Assembly (NCBI GenBank): GCA_020629695.1
Contig: JAHDCV010000005.1
Span: forward strand, 46,004 to 110,003
DNA: 64,000 bases
Direction of reading: 5' to 3'
Source of the DNA: Acidimicrobiales bacterium
GTDB lineage: Bacteria; Actinomycetota; Acidimicrobiia; Acidimicrobiales; SZUA-35
How positions within the stretch are numbered: the first letter of the stretch is position 1; the number at the start of each line of letters is the position of its first letter. The notes beneath the pieces were generated by a model. It was given only the letters and a program-made list of their open reading frames with translations, made no database searches and was not told the DNA's origin. The position numbers and the translations under genes were made by a program. This document shows, in pieces, positions 17,137-25,745 of this stretch.

Positions 17137-18510
17137 ATGACGACGCCGCCGCTCGATGACGCCCGCCTGGAACCGCACACGCGGCAGCGGCTCGACGAAC
17201 AGGTCGTGTATCCGTGGGCCGACGTGTCGGTGCGCTCCACGCCGAGGACCTTCCTCGCACGGGGCGACGGCGTGTACGTCTGGGACACCGATGGGAACCG
17301 ATATCTCGACGGACCGGGCGGGATGTGGTGTGTCAACGTCGGCCACGGACGGGCCGAGATCGCCGATGCCATGGCGGCACAGGCCACGACGCTCGGCTAT
17401 TCCTCGCCGTGGTCGTTCGGATCCGACGCAACGCTCGAACTCACGCGCCGACTCGTCGCCGAGAGTCCGGGCGACCTCGATCACGTCTTCTACACGACGT
17501 GTGGTTCGACGGCGGTCGACTCCGCGTTGCGCTTCGTCTTCTTCTACAACAACTGCCGCGGCAAGCCGGACAAGAAGCAGATCATCGCCCGGGTGAACGG
17601 CTACCACGGTTCGACCTTCCTCACCGGCACGGTGTCGGGCAAGACGTCCGACAAGGCCCACATGGAGATGGTGGACGGCCTCGTCCATCACGTGAGCGAA
17701 CCCAAGCCCGCCGATCGTCGAGCGGGACAGACCGTCGAGCAGTTCTGCGACGAACTCGTCGAGGAGTTCGAGTCGGCCATCGTCGACATCGGACCGGACC
17801 GGGTCGCCGCGTTCATCGCCGAACCCGTGCTCGGGTCCGGGGGAGTGGTGGTGCCACCCGCGGACTACCACCGCCGCATGCTCGAGGTGTGCCGCCGCCA
17901 CGACGTGCTCTACATCTCCGACGAGGTGGTCACGGCGTTCGGTCGGCTCGGTCACCTCTTCGCCTCGGAGCACGAGTTCGGCATCGTGCCCGACCTCATC
18001 ACCACGGCCAAGGGCTTGACGTCGGGTTACGTGCCGATGGGTGCGGTGTTCATCTCGGCCCGGTTGTTCGACGAGCTCCGGGATCTGCGGGCCGACCCGA
18101 CGTATTTCACCAGTGGGTTCACGTACTCGGCGCACCCGGTCGCCGTCGCCGCCGCGTCCGCCAATCTCGACATCATCGAGCGTGAGGAACTGATCGCGCA
18201 CGTACGCGATGTCGGGCCGTACTTCCAGCAACGGCTGGGGGAGTTGTCCGACCTCGAACCGGTCTGGGACGTCCGCGGCGTCGGGTTGATGGGCGCGGTC
18301 GAGGTCCGTCTGCCCGGCACGGCCGCCGACGACGCACGCAACGCCGCCTTCCTGGCCACCGTCGACCGGCTCTGCCAACAACGCGGCCTGATCCTGCGGC
18401 CCGTCTACTCGAGTTGTGTGCTCTCTCCGCCACTCGTGATCACGAGAGCGGAGATCGACCAACTCGCCGACACGCTCCGGAGTGCACTCGTCGACGCGGC
18501 GACGGCCTGA
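17137..18510 (+). CDS. Class III pyridoxal-phosphate aminotransferase
   Basis: A 457-residue fold-type I aminotransferase. Seen: the N-terminal substrate lid (QVVYPWADV), DGPGGMWCVNVGHGR, CGSTAVDSALRF (phosphate-binding), the PLP aspartate in YISDEVVTAFGRLG, and the Schiff-base lysine in TTAKGLTSGYVPMGAV. This resembles the omega-amino acid/taurine-pyruvate group, which moves amino groups from beta-alanine, taurine or polyamine-derived substrates to pyruvate or a keto acid. Leaderless-type start: GAGACT six bases before ATG. The exact substrate cannot be told. Confidence 0.9.
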   Translation: MTTPPLDDARLEPHTRQRLDEQVVYPWADVSVRSTPRTFLARGDGVYVWDTDGNRYLDGPGGMWCVNVGHGRAEIADAMAAQATTLGYSSPWSFGSDATLELTRRLVAESPGDLDHVFYTTCGSTAVDSALRFVFFYNNCRGKPDKKQIIARVNGYHGSTFLTGTVSGKTSDKAHMEMVDGLVHHVSEPKPADRRAGQTVEQFCDELVEEFESAIVDIGPDRVAAFIAEPVLGSGGVVVPPADYHRRMLEVCRRHDVLYISDEVVTAFGRLGHLFASEHEFGIVPDLITTAKGLTSGYVPMGAVFISARLFDELRDLRADPTYFTSGFTYSAHPVAVAAASANLDIIEREELIAHVRDVGPYFQQRLGELSDLEPVWDVRGVGLMGAVEVRLPGTAADDARNAAFLATVDRLCQQRGLILRPVYSSCVLSPPLVITRAEIDQLADTLRSALVDAATA

Positions 18511-18529
18511 ACGACGACGGGGTGCCGCC

Positions 18530-18565
18530 ATGGGCCGTCCGGCCCGGAGGGGCCGAAAGACCCAT
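18530..18565. other. Nested inverted repeat downstream of the aminotransferase
   Basis: ATGGG and CCCAT (18530-18534 and 18561-18565) enclose a second stem GGCC...GGCC. It is followed by CATAA-TGACGC-TTATG (from about 18572). The AT-richer sequence up to 18613 stands out from its surroundings. It lies between the ends of two convergent genes, so a bidirectional terminator-like structure is possible, although there is no clean T-run. Confidence 0.3.
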
Positions 18566-18613
18566 GTGCTGCATAATGACGCTTATGTCGGTTTTGGTAT
18601 CCGAATTCCGGGG

Positions 18614-18922
18614 CTAGGCACCGACGGCCCGTGCCGCCGCCGTGGCGGCCGCAGCGAGCACCACGACGAGCACGAACGGCGCCCGCCGCCACAGCGCGAT
18701 CGCCGCAACGGCCAGACCGACGGCGCGGGCGTCGAGTCGCCAGGCGCCGGCGTCGGTGAAGGTCGCCACGACGACGAGCGCCGCGAGCAGCGGCGCGGGC
18801 AACAGTTCGGCGAGACGGTCGACGACGGGCGGCAGCTCACGGCCGCCGAGCAGCAACGGTCCGGCCGACTTGAACAGGTAGGTGACGGCTGCGAGGGACA
18901 GCAATGCGAACCAGACGGTCAT
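18614..18922 (-). CDS. azlD: AzlD-family branched-chain amino acid exporter subunit
   Basis: A 102-residue membrane protein with about four hydrophobic segments, including TYLFKSAGPLLLGG and PAPLLAALVVVATFTD, the conserved AzlD pattern. AzlD is the small partner of AzlC in the exporter of leucine/isoleucine/valine (BrnE in Corynebacterium). ATG overlaps the azlC stop (ATGA), confirming start and coupling. Confidence 0.88.
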   Translation of the reverse strand: MTVWFALLSLAAVTYLFKSAGPLLLGGRELPPVVDRLAELLPAPLLAALVVVATFTDAGAWRLDARAVGLAVAAIALWRRAPFVLVVVLAAAATAAARAVGA

Positions 18923-19671
18923 GACCCCTCCCCCGCCGATTCGATCGATCTCGCCGAGCGGGGCTCCCACGGGCGCACGATCGACACCGCAGCCGCTGCG
19001 GCGACGATCGGCACACCGGCGGGAACGAACGGGACGAGCAGAAAGGCGATGACCGCACCGAGGCCGGCGATCCGCCGTTGCTCGCCATCCGCGAGCCGGG
19101 GCCAGATCAAGCCGAGAAACGCCGCCGGAATGGTCGCATCGACACCGAACCGTTCGATCAGGTCGACGGCGTCACCGAACGCGACGGCACCGATGAACGT
19201 CGTGAGGTTCCAGACGACGAAGACGCCGAGCCCGGCGGCGAAGTACCCGTACCGCCGCAGCGCGGGGTCCTCCGAGACCGTGCCGATGGCGGCCGCCTCG
19301 TCGATCATGAGCTGCGACGCCAGCGCCCGCCACCAGCGAGGGCCCTCGAGCACCGGCGCCATCACCACGCCGTAGGCCAACGACCGCAGCGACAGCAACA
19401 GACCAGCGGTCACGGCGGCCACGGCCGCTCCCCCATCCGCGAGCACCGTGACGGCGGCGAACTGCGAGCCACCGGTGAACACGAGGGTGGAGAACCCCAT
19501 CGCCTGGGCCACGGACATGCCGGCTTCGGAACACACGGCCCCGAACGCCACACCGAACGGCGCCACGGCGGCGACGACGGACATCGCGAGCCGCTTCAGA
19601 CGGCGGCGGTCGGCGGCCGCCTCGATCGGCTCGGCGCCACGGCAGACGGCGTCGTCCGGTCCCCGATCCAT
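18919..19671 (-). CDS. azlC: AzlC-family branched-chain amino acid exporter subunit
   Basis: A 250-residue AzlC protein with about seven hydrophobic segments. Conserved blocks: APFGVAFGAVCSEAGMS, STLVFTGGSQFAAVT, LLLSLRSLAYGVVMAP and LMIDEAAAIG. It pairs with AzlD to export branched-chain amino acids (BrnFE-type). Start at ATG 19671 is leaderless, with TAGGTT (19679-19684, complement) seven bases upstream; a longer reading frame upstream runs into the divergent DUF427 gene and is rejected. Confidence 0.9.
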   Translation of the reverse strand: MDRGPDDAVCRGAEPIEAAADRRRLKRLAMSVVAAVAPFGVAFGAVCSEAGMSVAQAMGFSTLVFTGGSQFAAVTVLADGGAAVAAVTAGLLLSLRSLAYGVVMAPVLEGPRWWRALASQLMIDEAAAIGTVSEDPALRRYGYFAAGLGVFVVWNLTTFIGAVAFGDAVDLIERFGVDATIPAAFLGLIWPRLADGEQRRIAGLGAVIAFLLVPFVPAGVPIVAAAAAVSIVRPWEPRSARSIESAGEGS

Positions 19672-19703
19672 CCCGGCGAACCTAGCGGTGCCACGATGCG
19701 TCG

Positions 19704-20198
19704 ATGACGCCACGACGCATCGAGCCGGGACCGGGCCAGGAGTCCGTCTGGGACTATCCACGACCACCGATCGCCGTGGCGTTCGACGGCACCGTCCGGA
19801 TCGAGTTCAACGGGCAGGTCGTCGCCGAGACCACCTCGGCGATCCGGGTGCTCGAGACGTCGCAGGCCCCTGCCTACTACCTGCCGCCGACGGACGTCGC
19901 GCTCGACCTGTTGGTGCCGATCGCCCGGCAGACGGGATGTGAATGGAAGGGACGTGCGTCATACGTCGACGTCGTCGTCGGTGATCGACGCGCCGCCGGA
20001 GCCGGCTGGCGCTACGACACGCCCACGGATCGCTTCGCCTCGATCGCCGGGTACTACGCGTTCTACGCACAGTCGATGGATCGCTGCCAGGTCGACGACC
20101 ACGTCGTCGAGGCCAACGGCGGCGACTTCTACGGCGGATGGATCACCCCGAACGTGGTCGGCCCGTTCAAGGGTGCGCCGGGGACGGCGTTCTGGTGA
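19704..20198 (+). CDS. DUF427 domain protein
   Basis: A 164-residue soluble protein of the DUF427 family. Characteristic parts: ESVWDYPRPP at the start, IRVLETSQAPAYYLPPTDV, the central CEWKGRASYVDV and WRYDTPTDRFASIAGYYAFY. Family function is unknown; the compact beta fold and conserved W-Y-P motifs suggest ligand binding. Divergent from azlC with a 32-bp shared promoter region. CACGAT lies six bases before the ATG. Confidence 0.8.
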   Translation: MTPRRIEPGPGQESVWDYPRPPIAVAFDGTVRIEFNGQVVAETTSAIRVLETSQAPAYYLPPTDVALDLLVPIARQTGCEWKGRASYVDVVVGDRRAAGAGWRYDTPTDRFASIAGYYAFYAQSMDRCQVDDHVVEANGGDFYGGWITPNVVGPFKGAPGTAFW

Positions 20199-20254
20199 GT
20201 CACCTCCGCTGAGCGTCATCGCCGAGGGCGCACCGACCTGCGACAATCGTGACC

Positions 20255-20983
20255 GTGGCAGCTCGTTCGCTCTATGACGTCCTCGGCGTGACGTCGAGCG
20301 CGGACGGCGACACGCTGCGCTCGGCGTTCCGGCAGCGGGCTCGGGTCCTCCACCCCGATCACGGCGGTGACGCGACGGACATGCAGGAGCTCCACGAGGC
20401 CTGGACCGTGCTGTCGGACCCGACCCGACGTGCGGCCTACGACCGCGAGCTGGAACGAACCGCACCGTCGAGTCGACCCGGATCGACGACGTCGACCACA
20501 CCCCCACCGACCGACGCACCGACGGCGGCACGCCGGCCCGCCGGCTCGGCGGTGCGACGAACGAGTCGACGGCAGGCCTGGGTCGCGGGTGTCCAGGCCC
20601 AGATCATCCGGCTCAGCCGACTGGCCGGCCGGTCGGCGACCCAGACGATGTTGATCCGTGGGCCGAGGGCCGATCGGGCGGGCTACGAGGCGGTCGTCGC
20701 CGACATCGTGACGGCGTTGGCCTCCGACACCGAACCCCGACTGCGAGCAGCACGAGCCGCCGGCGCCGCACCACTCGACCTGGGCGTCGCCGCCACCCTC
20801 GTCGGCATCCGGCTGGAGGCCGAACGCATCCGGAGGGAGACCACGACCGCCGACGACGAGGTCCTCATGCGGGCCGAGCTCCTCGACCGGATGTGGGACG
20901 TGCTCGCCCACGAACTCCCCAGCGGGCTCACCGCTCAACTCGGCGGCAACCCGGACCTCGCCCGTCGCCTTCGACGGCGCTGA
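20255..20983 (+). CDS. J-domain (DnaJ-like) protein
   Basis: A 242-residue protein. The N-terminal J domain (about 1-65) has SLYDVLGVTSSAD, the HPD tripeptide in LHPDHGG that stimulates Hsp70 ATPase, and AYDREL at its end. A Thr/Pro/Arg-rich linker (about 66-105) leads to a helical C-terminus (about 105-240) with no recognised domain and no zinc-finger or client-binding region, so this is a type III J-protein. GTG 20255 is chosen since GACAAT lies seven bases before it; GTG 20249 is only one base after that box. Confidence 0.82.
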   Translation: MAARSLYDVLGVTSSADGDTLRSAFRQRARVLHPDHGGDATDMQELHEAWTVLSDPTRRAAYDRELERTAPSSRPGSTTSTTPPPTDAPTAARRPAGSAVRRTSRRQAWVAGVQAQIIRLSRLAGRSATQTMLIRGPRADRAGYEAVVADIVTALASDTEPRLRAARAAGAAPLDLGVAATLVGIRLEAERIRRETTTADDEVLMRAELLDRMWDVLAHELPSGLTAQLGGNPDLARRLRRR

Positions 20984-21005
20984 GCCCGTTCGGGAATTTC
21001 CCACG

Positions 21006-22229
21006 GTGACGACCCCGGTCCGTTCACGGCCGGGCGCCGATGGCCGATGGAACCACATGGGTCACACCGACGCGCGCCGAGATGAACTCGCCGCCACCGC
21101 ACAGCTCCATCTGTGTCGCCACCACCGCGCTGCGCTCCTGGTCGATGCGCTCGACCTGCTCGCCGCTCCCCTCGGGCCGGCATCACCCGCCACGCTGGCA
21201 GATGTGTTGCGGTCCTTCCGATGGAAGACCGCCGATGCCGAGCTCAGTGTCGAGATCGAGCCCCCCGACGCGGAGAACTCGGATCTGCTCGTCTCCATCG
21301 ATCCGGATCTCGTGACCGCCCTGCTCGCCTCGATCGCCGTCGCGTCGCATGGTGTCGTCGAGCTCGAGGTCGACGATGTCGCGGTGCGCATCCGCGTCAC
21401 GGACGCACCCGGAACCGACGAGAATGCAGAGGCTGCGATCGGCCTGAGCCTCGCCCTCGTCGACCACGCGGGCCTGGCGGTCGAGGACGGCCGAATCGTG
21501 CTGCCGGCGGTCGCCGACCGCCGAGCCCAGCAGCGTCGAGCCGCACGAGTGCTCGTGGTCGAGGACAACGCGACCAATCAGATTCTCGCCACCAAGCAGC
21601 TCCAGCGCCTCGGCACCGAGCCCGTGATCGCACCGACGGGCCTGCGCGGCGTCGAACTCGCCCGGGGTGAAGCGTTCGACCTCATCCTGATGGACTGGAA
21701 CCTCCCCGACATCGACGGCCTCGAGGCAACCCGCCGGATCCGCGCCGAGGGTGCATCGTCCGGCAGCCCGATCGTCGCCATGACCGCGAACGCCATGGCG
21801 GGCGACCGCGACACCTGTCTCGCCGCCGGGATGAACGACTTCCTCTCGAAGCCGGTGCGGATGGAGGCGATCGGTGACGTCGTCGCGACCTGGACGGCGC
21901 GAACACGACGAGTCGACCCGACGGTGCTCGGCCATCGGCTCGCGACCGACCTGGGTGGACGAGACGTCGCCCGAGCCGTGGCGGCGTCGTTTCTCGACGA
22001 ACTCGAACCCCGGATCGATGCGATCCTCGGCTCCGACGGTGAGACTCGACGACGCGCCGCCCACACCCTGAAGTCGACGGCGTCACTGATGGCGCTCGAC
22101 GACCTCTCGACGATGTGTGCCGACATCGAACTCGGCCGTGTCGAACCGGATGCGGTCGAGCTGCGAGCCGAGGCCGACGACGCCAGGTCACTGCTCCGTC
22201 TGATGATCGCCACCCTGGCGAACAGCTGA
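21006..22229 (+). CDS. Hybrid signalling protein: degenerate kinase-like region, receiver domain, HPt domain
   Basis: A 407-residue cytoplasmic phosphorelay protein. Residues about 30-165 look like the remains of a histidine-kinase core: SIDPDLVTALLASIAVAS in place of the N-box region and IGLSLALVDHAGLAVEDGRIVLPA in place of the G2 box, with no H-box and no DxGxG. A receiver domain (about 178-300) follows with VVEDN, phosphoacceptor Asp230 in LMDWNLP, MTAN and KPV. The HPt domain (about 310-405) has His353 in AHTLKS. A perfect 11-bp palindrome GGGAATTTCCC (20992-21002) ends 3 bp before the GTG start. Likely partner: the histidine kinase encoded just downstream on the other strand. Confidence 0.8.
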   Translation: MTTPVRSRPGADGRWNHMGHTDARRDELAATAQLHLCRHHRAALLVDALDLLAAPLGPASPATLADVLRSFRWKTADAELSVEIEPPDAENSDLLVSIDPDLVTALLASIAVASHGVVELEVDDVAVRIRVTDAPGTDENAEAAIGLSLALVDHAGLAVEDGRIVLPAVADRRAQQRRAARVLVVEDNATNQILATKQLQRLGTEPVIAPTGLRGVELARGEAFDLILMDWNLPDIDGLEATRRIRAEGASSGSPIVAMTANAMAGDRDTCLAAGMNDFLSKPVRMEAIGDVVATWTARTRRVDPTVLGHRLATDLGGRDVARAVAASFLDELEPRIDAILGSDGETRRRAAHTLKSTASLMALDDLSTMCADIELGRVEPDAVELRAEADDARSLLRLMIATLANS

Positions 22230-22265
22230 CCTCGACGGCGAGACCGCCCGGGGTCCGGGGTTCGC

Positions 22266-22961
22266 TCAGCTGGCGAGCTCGGGTGCGACCAGACGCAGCC
22301 CGACCCCACGAACGCTGACGACCTTGCCGGTCCAGCCGAGGTCGCGCAGCTTGCTGCGGAGGTTCGACACGTGGGCGTCGATCGCGTGTGACACCCCGTC
22401 CCACCCGGTGCCCCAGATCGCCTCGGCCAAGGCCTCCCGGCTCGCGACCTCGCCGGAACGATGCACCAGATGCTCGAGGATGCGGAACTCGGTCTTGGTC
22501 AGCTCGACCACCGCATCGGCGAAGGCCACCGTGCGCAGCTCTTCGTCGAGCCGGAGATCCGTCGCGTTCACCGGTTCGATCAACCGCCGTGACCGTCGCA
22601 TGACCGCGCCGATACGCGCGTCGAGTTCGATCGCGGAGAAGGGCTTCGTGATGTAGTCGTCAGCACCGGCGGCGAACCCCGCCGCCAGGTCCTGGTCGGC
22701 GCGGCGACCGGTCACCATGACGATGTAGCTGTCCGTCGTGGTCCGGAGCCGACGACAGACGTCGAGGCCGTCGATGTCCGGGAGCCCCAGATCGAGGATG
22801 ACGAGGTCGGGGCGTTGCTGCGCGGCGAGGTCGAGACCGTCGGTTCCGTTCTCCGCCCCGAGGACCTCGAATCCGGCCTGCTCGAGCACGTGGGCTGCGG
22901 CGAGGAAGAACTCGGGTGAGTCCTCGATGATGAGCGCCTTCATGGTTCCGGGGGCCTTCAT
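22266..22961 (-). CDS. OmpR/PhoB-family response regulator
   Basis: A 231-residue response regulator. Receiver domain (about 7-120): IIEDS, phosphoacceptor Asp in LVILDLGLPDIDG, VTGR and KPFS. Winged-helix Trans_reg_C domain (about 130-228): LTKTEFRILEHLVHRSGEV...REALAEAIWG...DAHVSNLRSKL...VRGVGLRL. It binds DNA as a dimer, normally on direct half-site repeats about 11 bp apart. ATG at 22961 overlaps the kinase stop (ATGA). An internal ATG (22943, MKALIIED) is possible. Confidence 0.93.
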   Translation of the reverse strand: MKAPGTMKALIIEDSPEFFLAAAHVLEQAGFEVLGAENGTDGLDLAAQQRPDLVILDLGLPDIDGLDVCRRLRTTTDSYIVMVTGRRADQDLAAGFAAGADDYITKPFSAIELDARIGAVMRRSRRLIEPVNATDLRLDEELRTVAFADAVVELTKTEFRILEHLVHRSGEVASREALAEAIWGTGWDGVSHAIDAHVSNLRSKLRDLGWTGKVVSVRGVGLRLVAPELAS

Positions 22962-24535
22962 GTGGTCTCCACGAGTGCGGGATCGCTGACGAGGGGCATC
23001 TCGAACACGAACGTCGAGCCGGTTCCGACGATCGACCGAACCGAGAGCGCCCCACCCATGGCCTCCGACATCGACCGCGAGAGACAGAGACCGATGCCGG
23101 TGCCCTCGACCTCGCCTCGTTCCTGTCCGAGCCGATCGAAGGGCACGAAGAGCCGTTCGAGGTCCTGTTCGGCGATGCCGGGGCCGGTGTCGGTGACCGA
23201 CACCGACGCCATGCCGCCGCTGACGCGGCAGCGCAGTTCGACCGTGCCCTCGAAGCGGTTGAACTTGACCGCGTTCGTGAGCAGGTTCACGAGCACCTGT
23301 CGGGCTCGAACGGGGTCGACCATGACCACGGGGTGCCCGTCACAGACCGGCGGGATCAGTTCGACGCCACGCTCACCTGCGAACGCACCGACCATCCGGA
23401 ATGCATCCTCGACGACGTCGGTGAGGGGGACCGGTTCGATGTTCAGCGAGAGCTCGCCGGCCTCGACACGCGACACGTCGAGGACGTCGTCGATGAGCGT
23501 GAGAAGATGGCGACCGGCCCCGAGGACACGCTCGAGGGACTCGGCGGTCTCGTCGTCGATCTCACCGAGCGTGGCGAGCTCGGTGAAACCGAGCACGGCG
23601 TTGAGCGGGGTCCGCAGCTCGTGCGAGACCCTCGACAGGAATCGGGACTTGGCCCGGTTCGCTTCGTCGGCGGCCTCGCTCGCGAGACGCAACGCGTCGG
23701 CACGGCTCCGCCAGTTCGTCACATCCGCCGCGGACGCCACGATTCGGCTCGCACCGCCGATGTGGGCCGAGACGAGCGACCAGGACAAGGTCCGGGTCTG
23801 ACCGGAGGGGTCCACCACGTCGTTGGCGTCGACGCGGAGCTTGTCGCCCTCGGGGGCGAGGCCGATCTCGGCCACGGCGGCTTCGAGCGGCCTCCCGTTC
23901 GCGGAGAGCTCACAGAGATACACGGCCGTGTTGGCGGCCGCGCTCCAGGTCTTCATCCGATCGTTCATCTGGACGATGCGGCCGTCGGGTTCGCAGACGA
24001 CGATGCCGTCGTTGACGGCGTCGAACAGCAGATCACGCTCGAGCCGCTGCTCCTGCGATCGGTTGTACGCGTCGCAGGCCTGCAGCGAGATCGCGAACTG
24101 CTCCATCAGCGGCTGCAGCTGTGCGAGCGCTGCGTAGTCGAACGGCTGGCCGGTTTCGCCGCGTCGCACGGTGAGGACACCGATACCGGGAAGGGCGAAC
24201 ATCGCCCCCTCACCGTCGGAGACACCATGGGCCGCCTCGATCGGTTCCCAGCCCTGCTCCCCCGGGCAGACCGCGACGGGTTGCCCGAGGCCGAGGTTGT
24301 TCGGGAGATCGATGTCGACTGGTTCCATCGCCACCGTCGGCAGCGCCCACACCGGTTCGAGGCCCCGGTCGCCGCATCGCCAGACCACCGCATGCGAGAG
24401 GTTCTTACGCGACATCAGCGGCACGACGAAGCCGCCGCACGCCTCGTCGAAGTCGAGCGACCGCCCGATCGTCAGCGAGAGCTCGTACAGGACCGAGAGG
24501 GTCCCCAGCAGGCCGACGTCGGACGGACTCGACAT
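22958..24535 (-). CDS. Sensor histidine kinase with GAF-like and PAS regions
   Basis: A 525-residue soluble kinase with no membrane helix. An N-terminal GAF-like sensor spans about 10-165; a PAS-like domain spans about 180-285 (LLFDAVNDGIVVCEPDGRI, then QMN). HisKA contains His305 in SHELRTPLNAVLGF. HATPase_c has the N-box (NLLTNAVKFN), G1 DTGPGIAEQDLERLF, F-box FDRL and G2 GTGIGLCLS. It should phosphorylate the adjacent response regulator. Start ATG 24535 shares one base with the FIST stop, so FIST protein, kinase and regulator are one operon. GAF-like placement is by position and pattern only. Confidence 0.9.
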   Translation of the reverse strand: MSSPSDVGLLGTLSVLYELSLTIGRSLDFDEACGGFVVPLMSRKNLSHAVVWRCGDRGLEPVWALPTVAMEPVDIDLPNNLGLGQPVAVCPGEQGWEPIEAAHGVSDGEGAMFALPGIGVLTVRRGETGQPFDYAALAQLQPLMEQFAISLQACDAYNRSQEQRLERDLLFDAVNDGIVVCEPDGRIVQMNDRMKTWSAAANTAVYLCELSANGRPLEAAVAEIGLAPEGDKLRVDANDVVDPSGQTRTLSWSLVSAHIGGASRIVASAADVTNWRSRADALRLASEAADEANRAKSRFLSRVSHELRTPLNAVLGFTELATLGEIDDETAESLERVLGAGRHLLTLIDDVLDVSRVEAGELSLNIEPVPLTDVVEDAFRMVGAFAGERGVELIPPVCDGHPVVMVDPVRARQVLVNLLTNAVKFNRFEGTVELRCRVSGGMASVSVTDTGPGIAEQDLERLFVPFDRLGQERGEVEGTGIGLCLSRSMSEAMGGALSVRSIVGTGSTFVFEMPLVSDPALVETT

Positions 24536-25626
24536 CAGTGATCCACGATGGAGGGGCTCGCCGAGACGACCGTCGTCTTGTTGAAGAACTCGATGAAGCC
24601 GGTGCCATAGGAGGAGATCTCACCGAGCGAGAGCACACCGTCGACACGCCGGCGGTCGGAGCCGAGCGGACCGACCAGGCGCTCGAGCTCGAGATCGAAC
24701 TGATCGTCGAGGAAGAGCGTTCGCGAGATGCAGTCGACGACGAAGGCGTCGATCGGACCGTCCTCGACACCGGCCACGGCGCTCTTCGATGCGGCCTCGG
24801 CCGCGGTGAGCAGCGAATCCACGGTGCCCCGCAGCAGGTGCAGGACCGAGTTCGGCGGAACATCACCGACGCACATCAGCGCGCCGTCGGCGCGCATCTC
24901 GATCGGGTCGCGCACGACATCCTCGACACCGTCACGGACGATGCCGAAGGGGTAACCCTTCGCGACGTCGAAGAAGCCGTCGATCGTGATCTCGACACCG
25001 GCGTCGGGTTCGACGAACTCGCGGTAGACCTCAGCCGCAGGGCGCCAGTTCAGCTCGTGGATCAGGTTGCCCTCGGTGCGGGTCGCGACCAGGGGGCCGG
25101 CGAAGCGCTCCCACCCGTGGGCCACTCCGAGGGAACTGGACGAAGGCGAGCACGCCACGACCGCCGCATCGATGGCCGAGCCGTTCTCGGTGAAGACCGC
25201 GGGTCGTCGTTCGAACGTGAGCGATCCAGCACCACCACCGACGACCGAGACATCGCTGCCGTTGGCAGCGAAGAGCCGTTGCAGGTAGCCGGCGACGCCG
25301 TCGCCGAGTCCGTCGACGAAGACCGTCGCCGAGACGGTGCCGGCGGGAAGCGGTGTCGATCCTTCGGCGAGCGGAACGAGCTGGGTCCCGAGCCCTCCGA
25401 GCCGGATGTGGCGAATCGTCACGCCGCTCGTCTCCCGACGTCCGTCGGCGATCACGGCGGGGAACACACCACCGATCGTCGGCGTCGAACCGAGCCCGGC
25501 GATGATGGCGGGAAGCCGGGCATGCTCCTCGTCGCAGACCATCACGATGACGCCGTCGCCATCAGGGATGGCCAGCGCATCGAGAGCGGCTGCCACGGAC
25601 TCGGTGGTCGGATCTTGGAGGTGCAT
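24535..25626 (-). CDS. FIST-domain sensory protein
   Basis: A 363-residue cytoplasmic protein with the FIST_N plus FIST_C arrangement. Seen: VIVMVCDEEHARLPAIIAGL, TIGGVFPAVIADG, VSVVGGGAGSL, and the C-terminal KGYPFGIVRDGVEDVVRDPI and EISSYGTGFIEFFNKTTVV. FIST proteins bind small ligands, proposed to be amino acids or their derivatives, and work with signalling proteins. First gene of the operon with the kinase and response regulator, so it probably senses the signal for that pair. ATG 25626 has AGGA eight bases upstream; an in-frame ATG at 25653 lacks a ribosome site. Confidence 0.88.
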   Translation of the reverse strand: MHLQDPTTESVAAALDALAIPDGDGVIVMVCDEEHARLPAIIAGLGSTPTIGGVFPAVIADGRRETSGVTIRHIRLGGLGTQLVPLAEGSTPLPAGTVSATVFVDGLGDGVAGYLQRLFAANGSDVSVVGGGAGSLTFERRPAVFTENGSAIDAAVVACSPSSSSLGVAHGWERFAGPLVATRTEGNLIHELNWRPAAEVYREFVEPDAGVEITIDGFFDVAKGYPFGIVRDGVEDVVRDPIEMRADGALMCVGDVPPNSVLHLLRGTVDSLLTAAEAASKSAVAGVEDGPIDAFVVDCISRTLFLDDQFDLELERLVGPLGSDRRRVDGVLSLGEISSYGTGFIEFFNKTTVVSASPSIVDH

Positions 25627-25714
25627 GGGTTGGTTCCTGTCGCCCGGTTGCATCGGATGTGTCGACCATCCTGATCGGATGAGCGCACCCCGATCTGTAT
25701 GTCCTGTCGGGGAT

Positions 25715-25745
25715 CTTGAGGGTCTCTTGAGGATTGGTCCTTGAG
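25715..25745. promoter_or_regulatory. CTTGAG direct repeats (candidate response-regulator box)
   Basis: CTTGAG occurs at 25715-25720, 25726-25731 and 25740-25745; the first two are TCTTGAGG/TCTTGAGG exactly 11 bp apart, one helical turn, the geometry used by OmpR/PhoB regulators. They lie in the only promoter region shared by the FIST-kinase-regulator operon and the divergent EAL gene. Binding by that regulator is inferred. Confidence 0.45.

Noticed and set aside
18563..18617. Short peptide MCCIMTLMSVLVSEFRG on the plus strand
   Set aside because: No ribosome site and it runs through inverted repeats between convergent genes.
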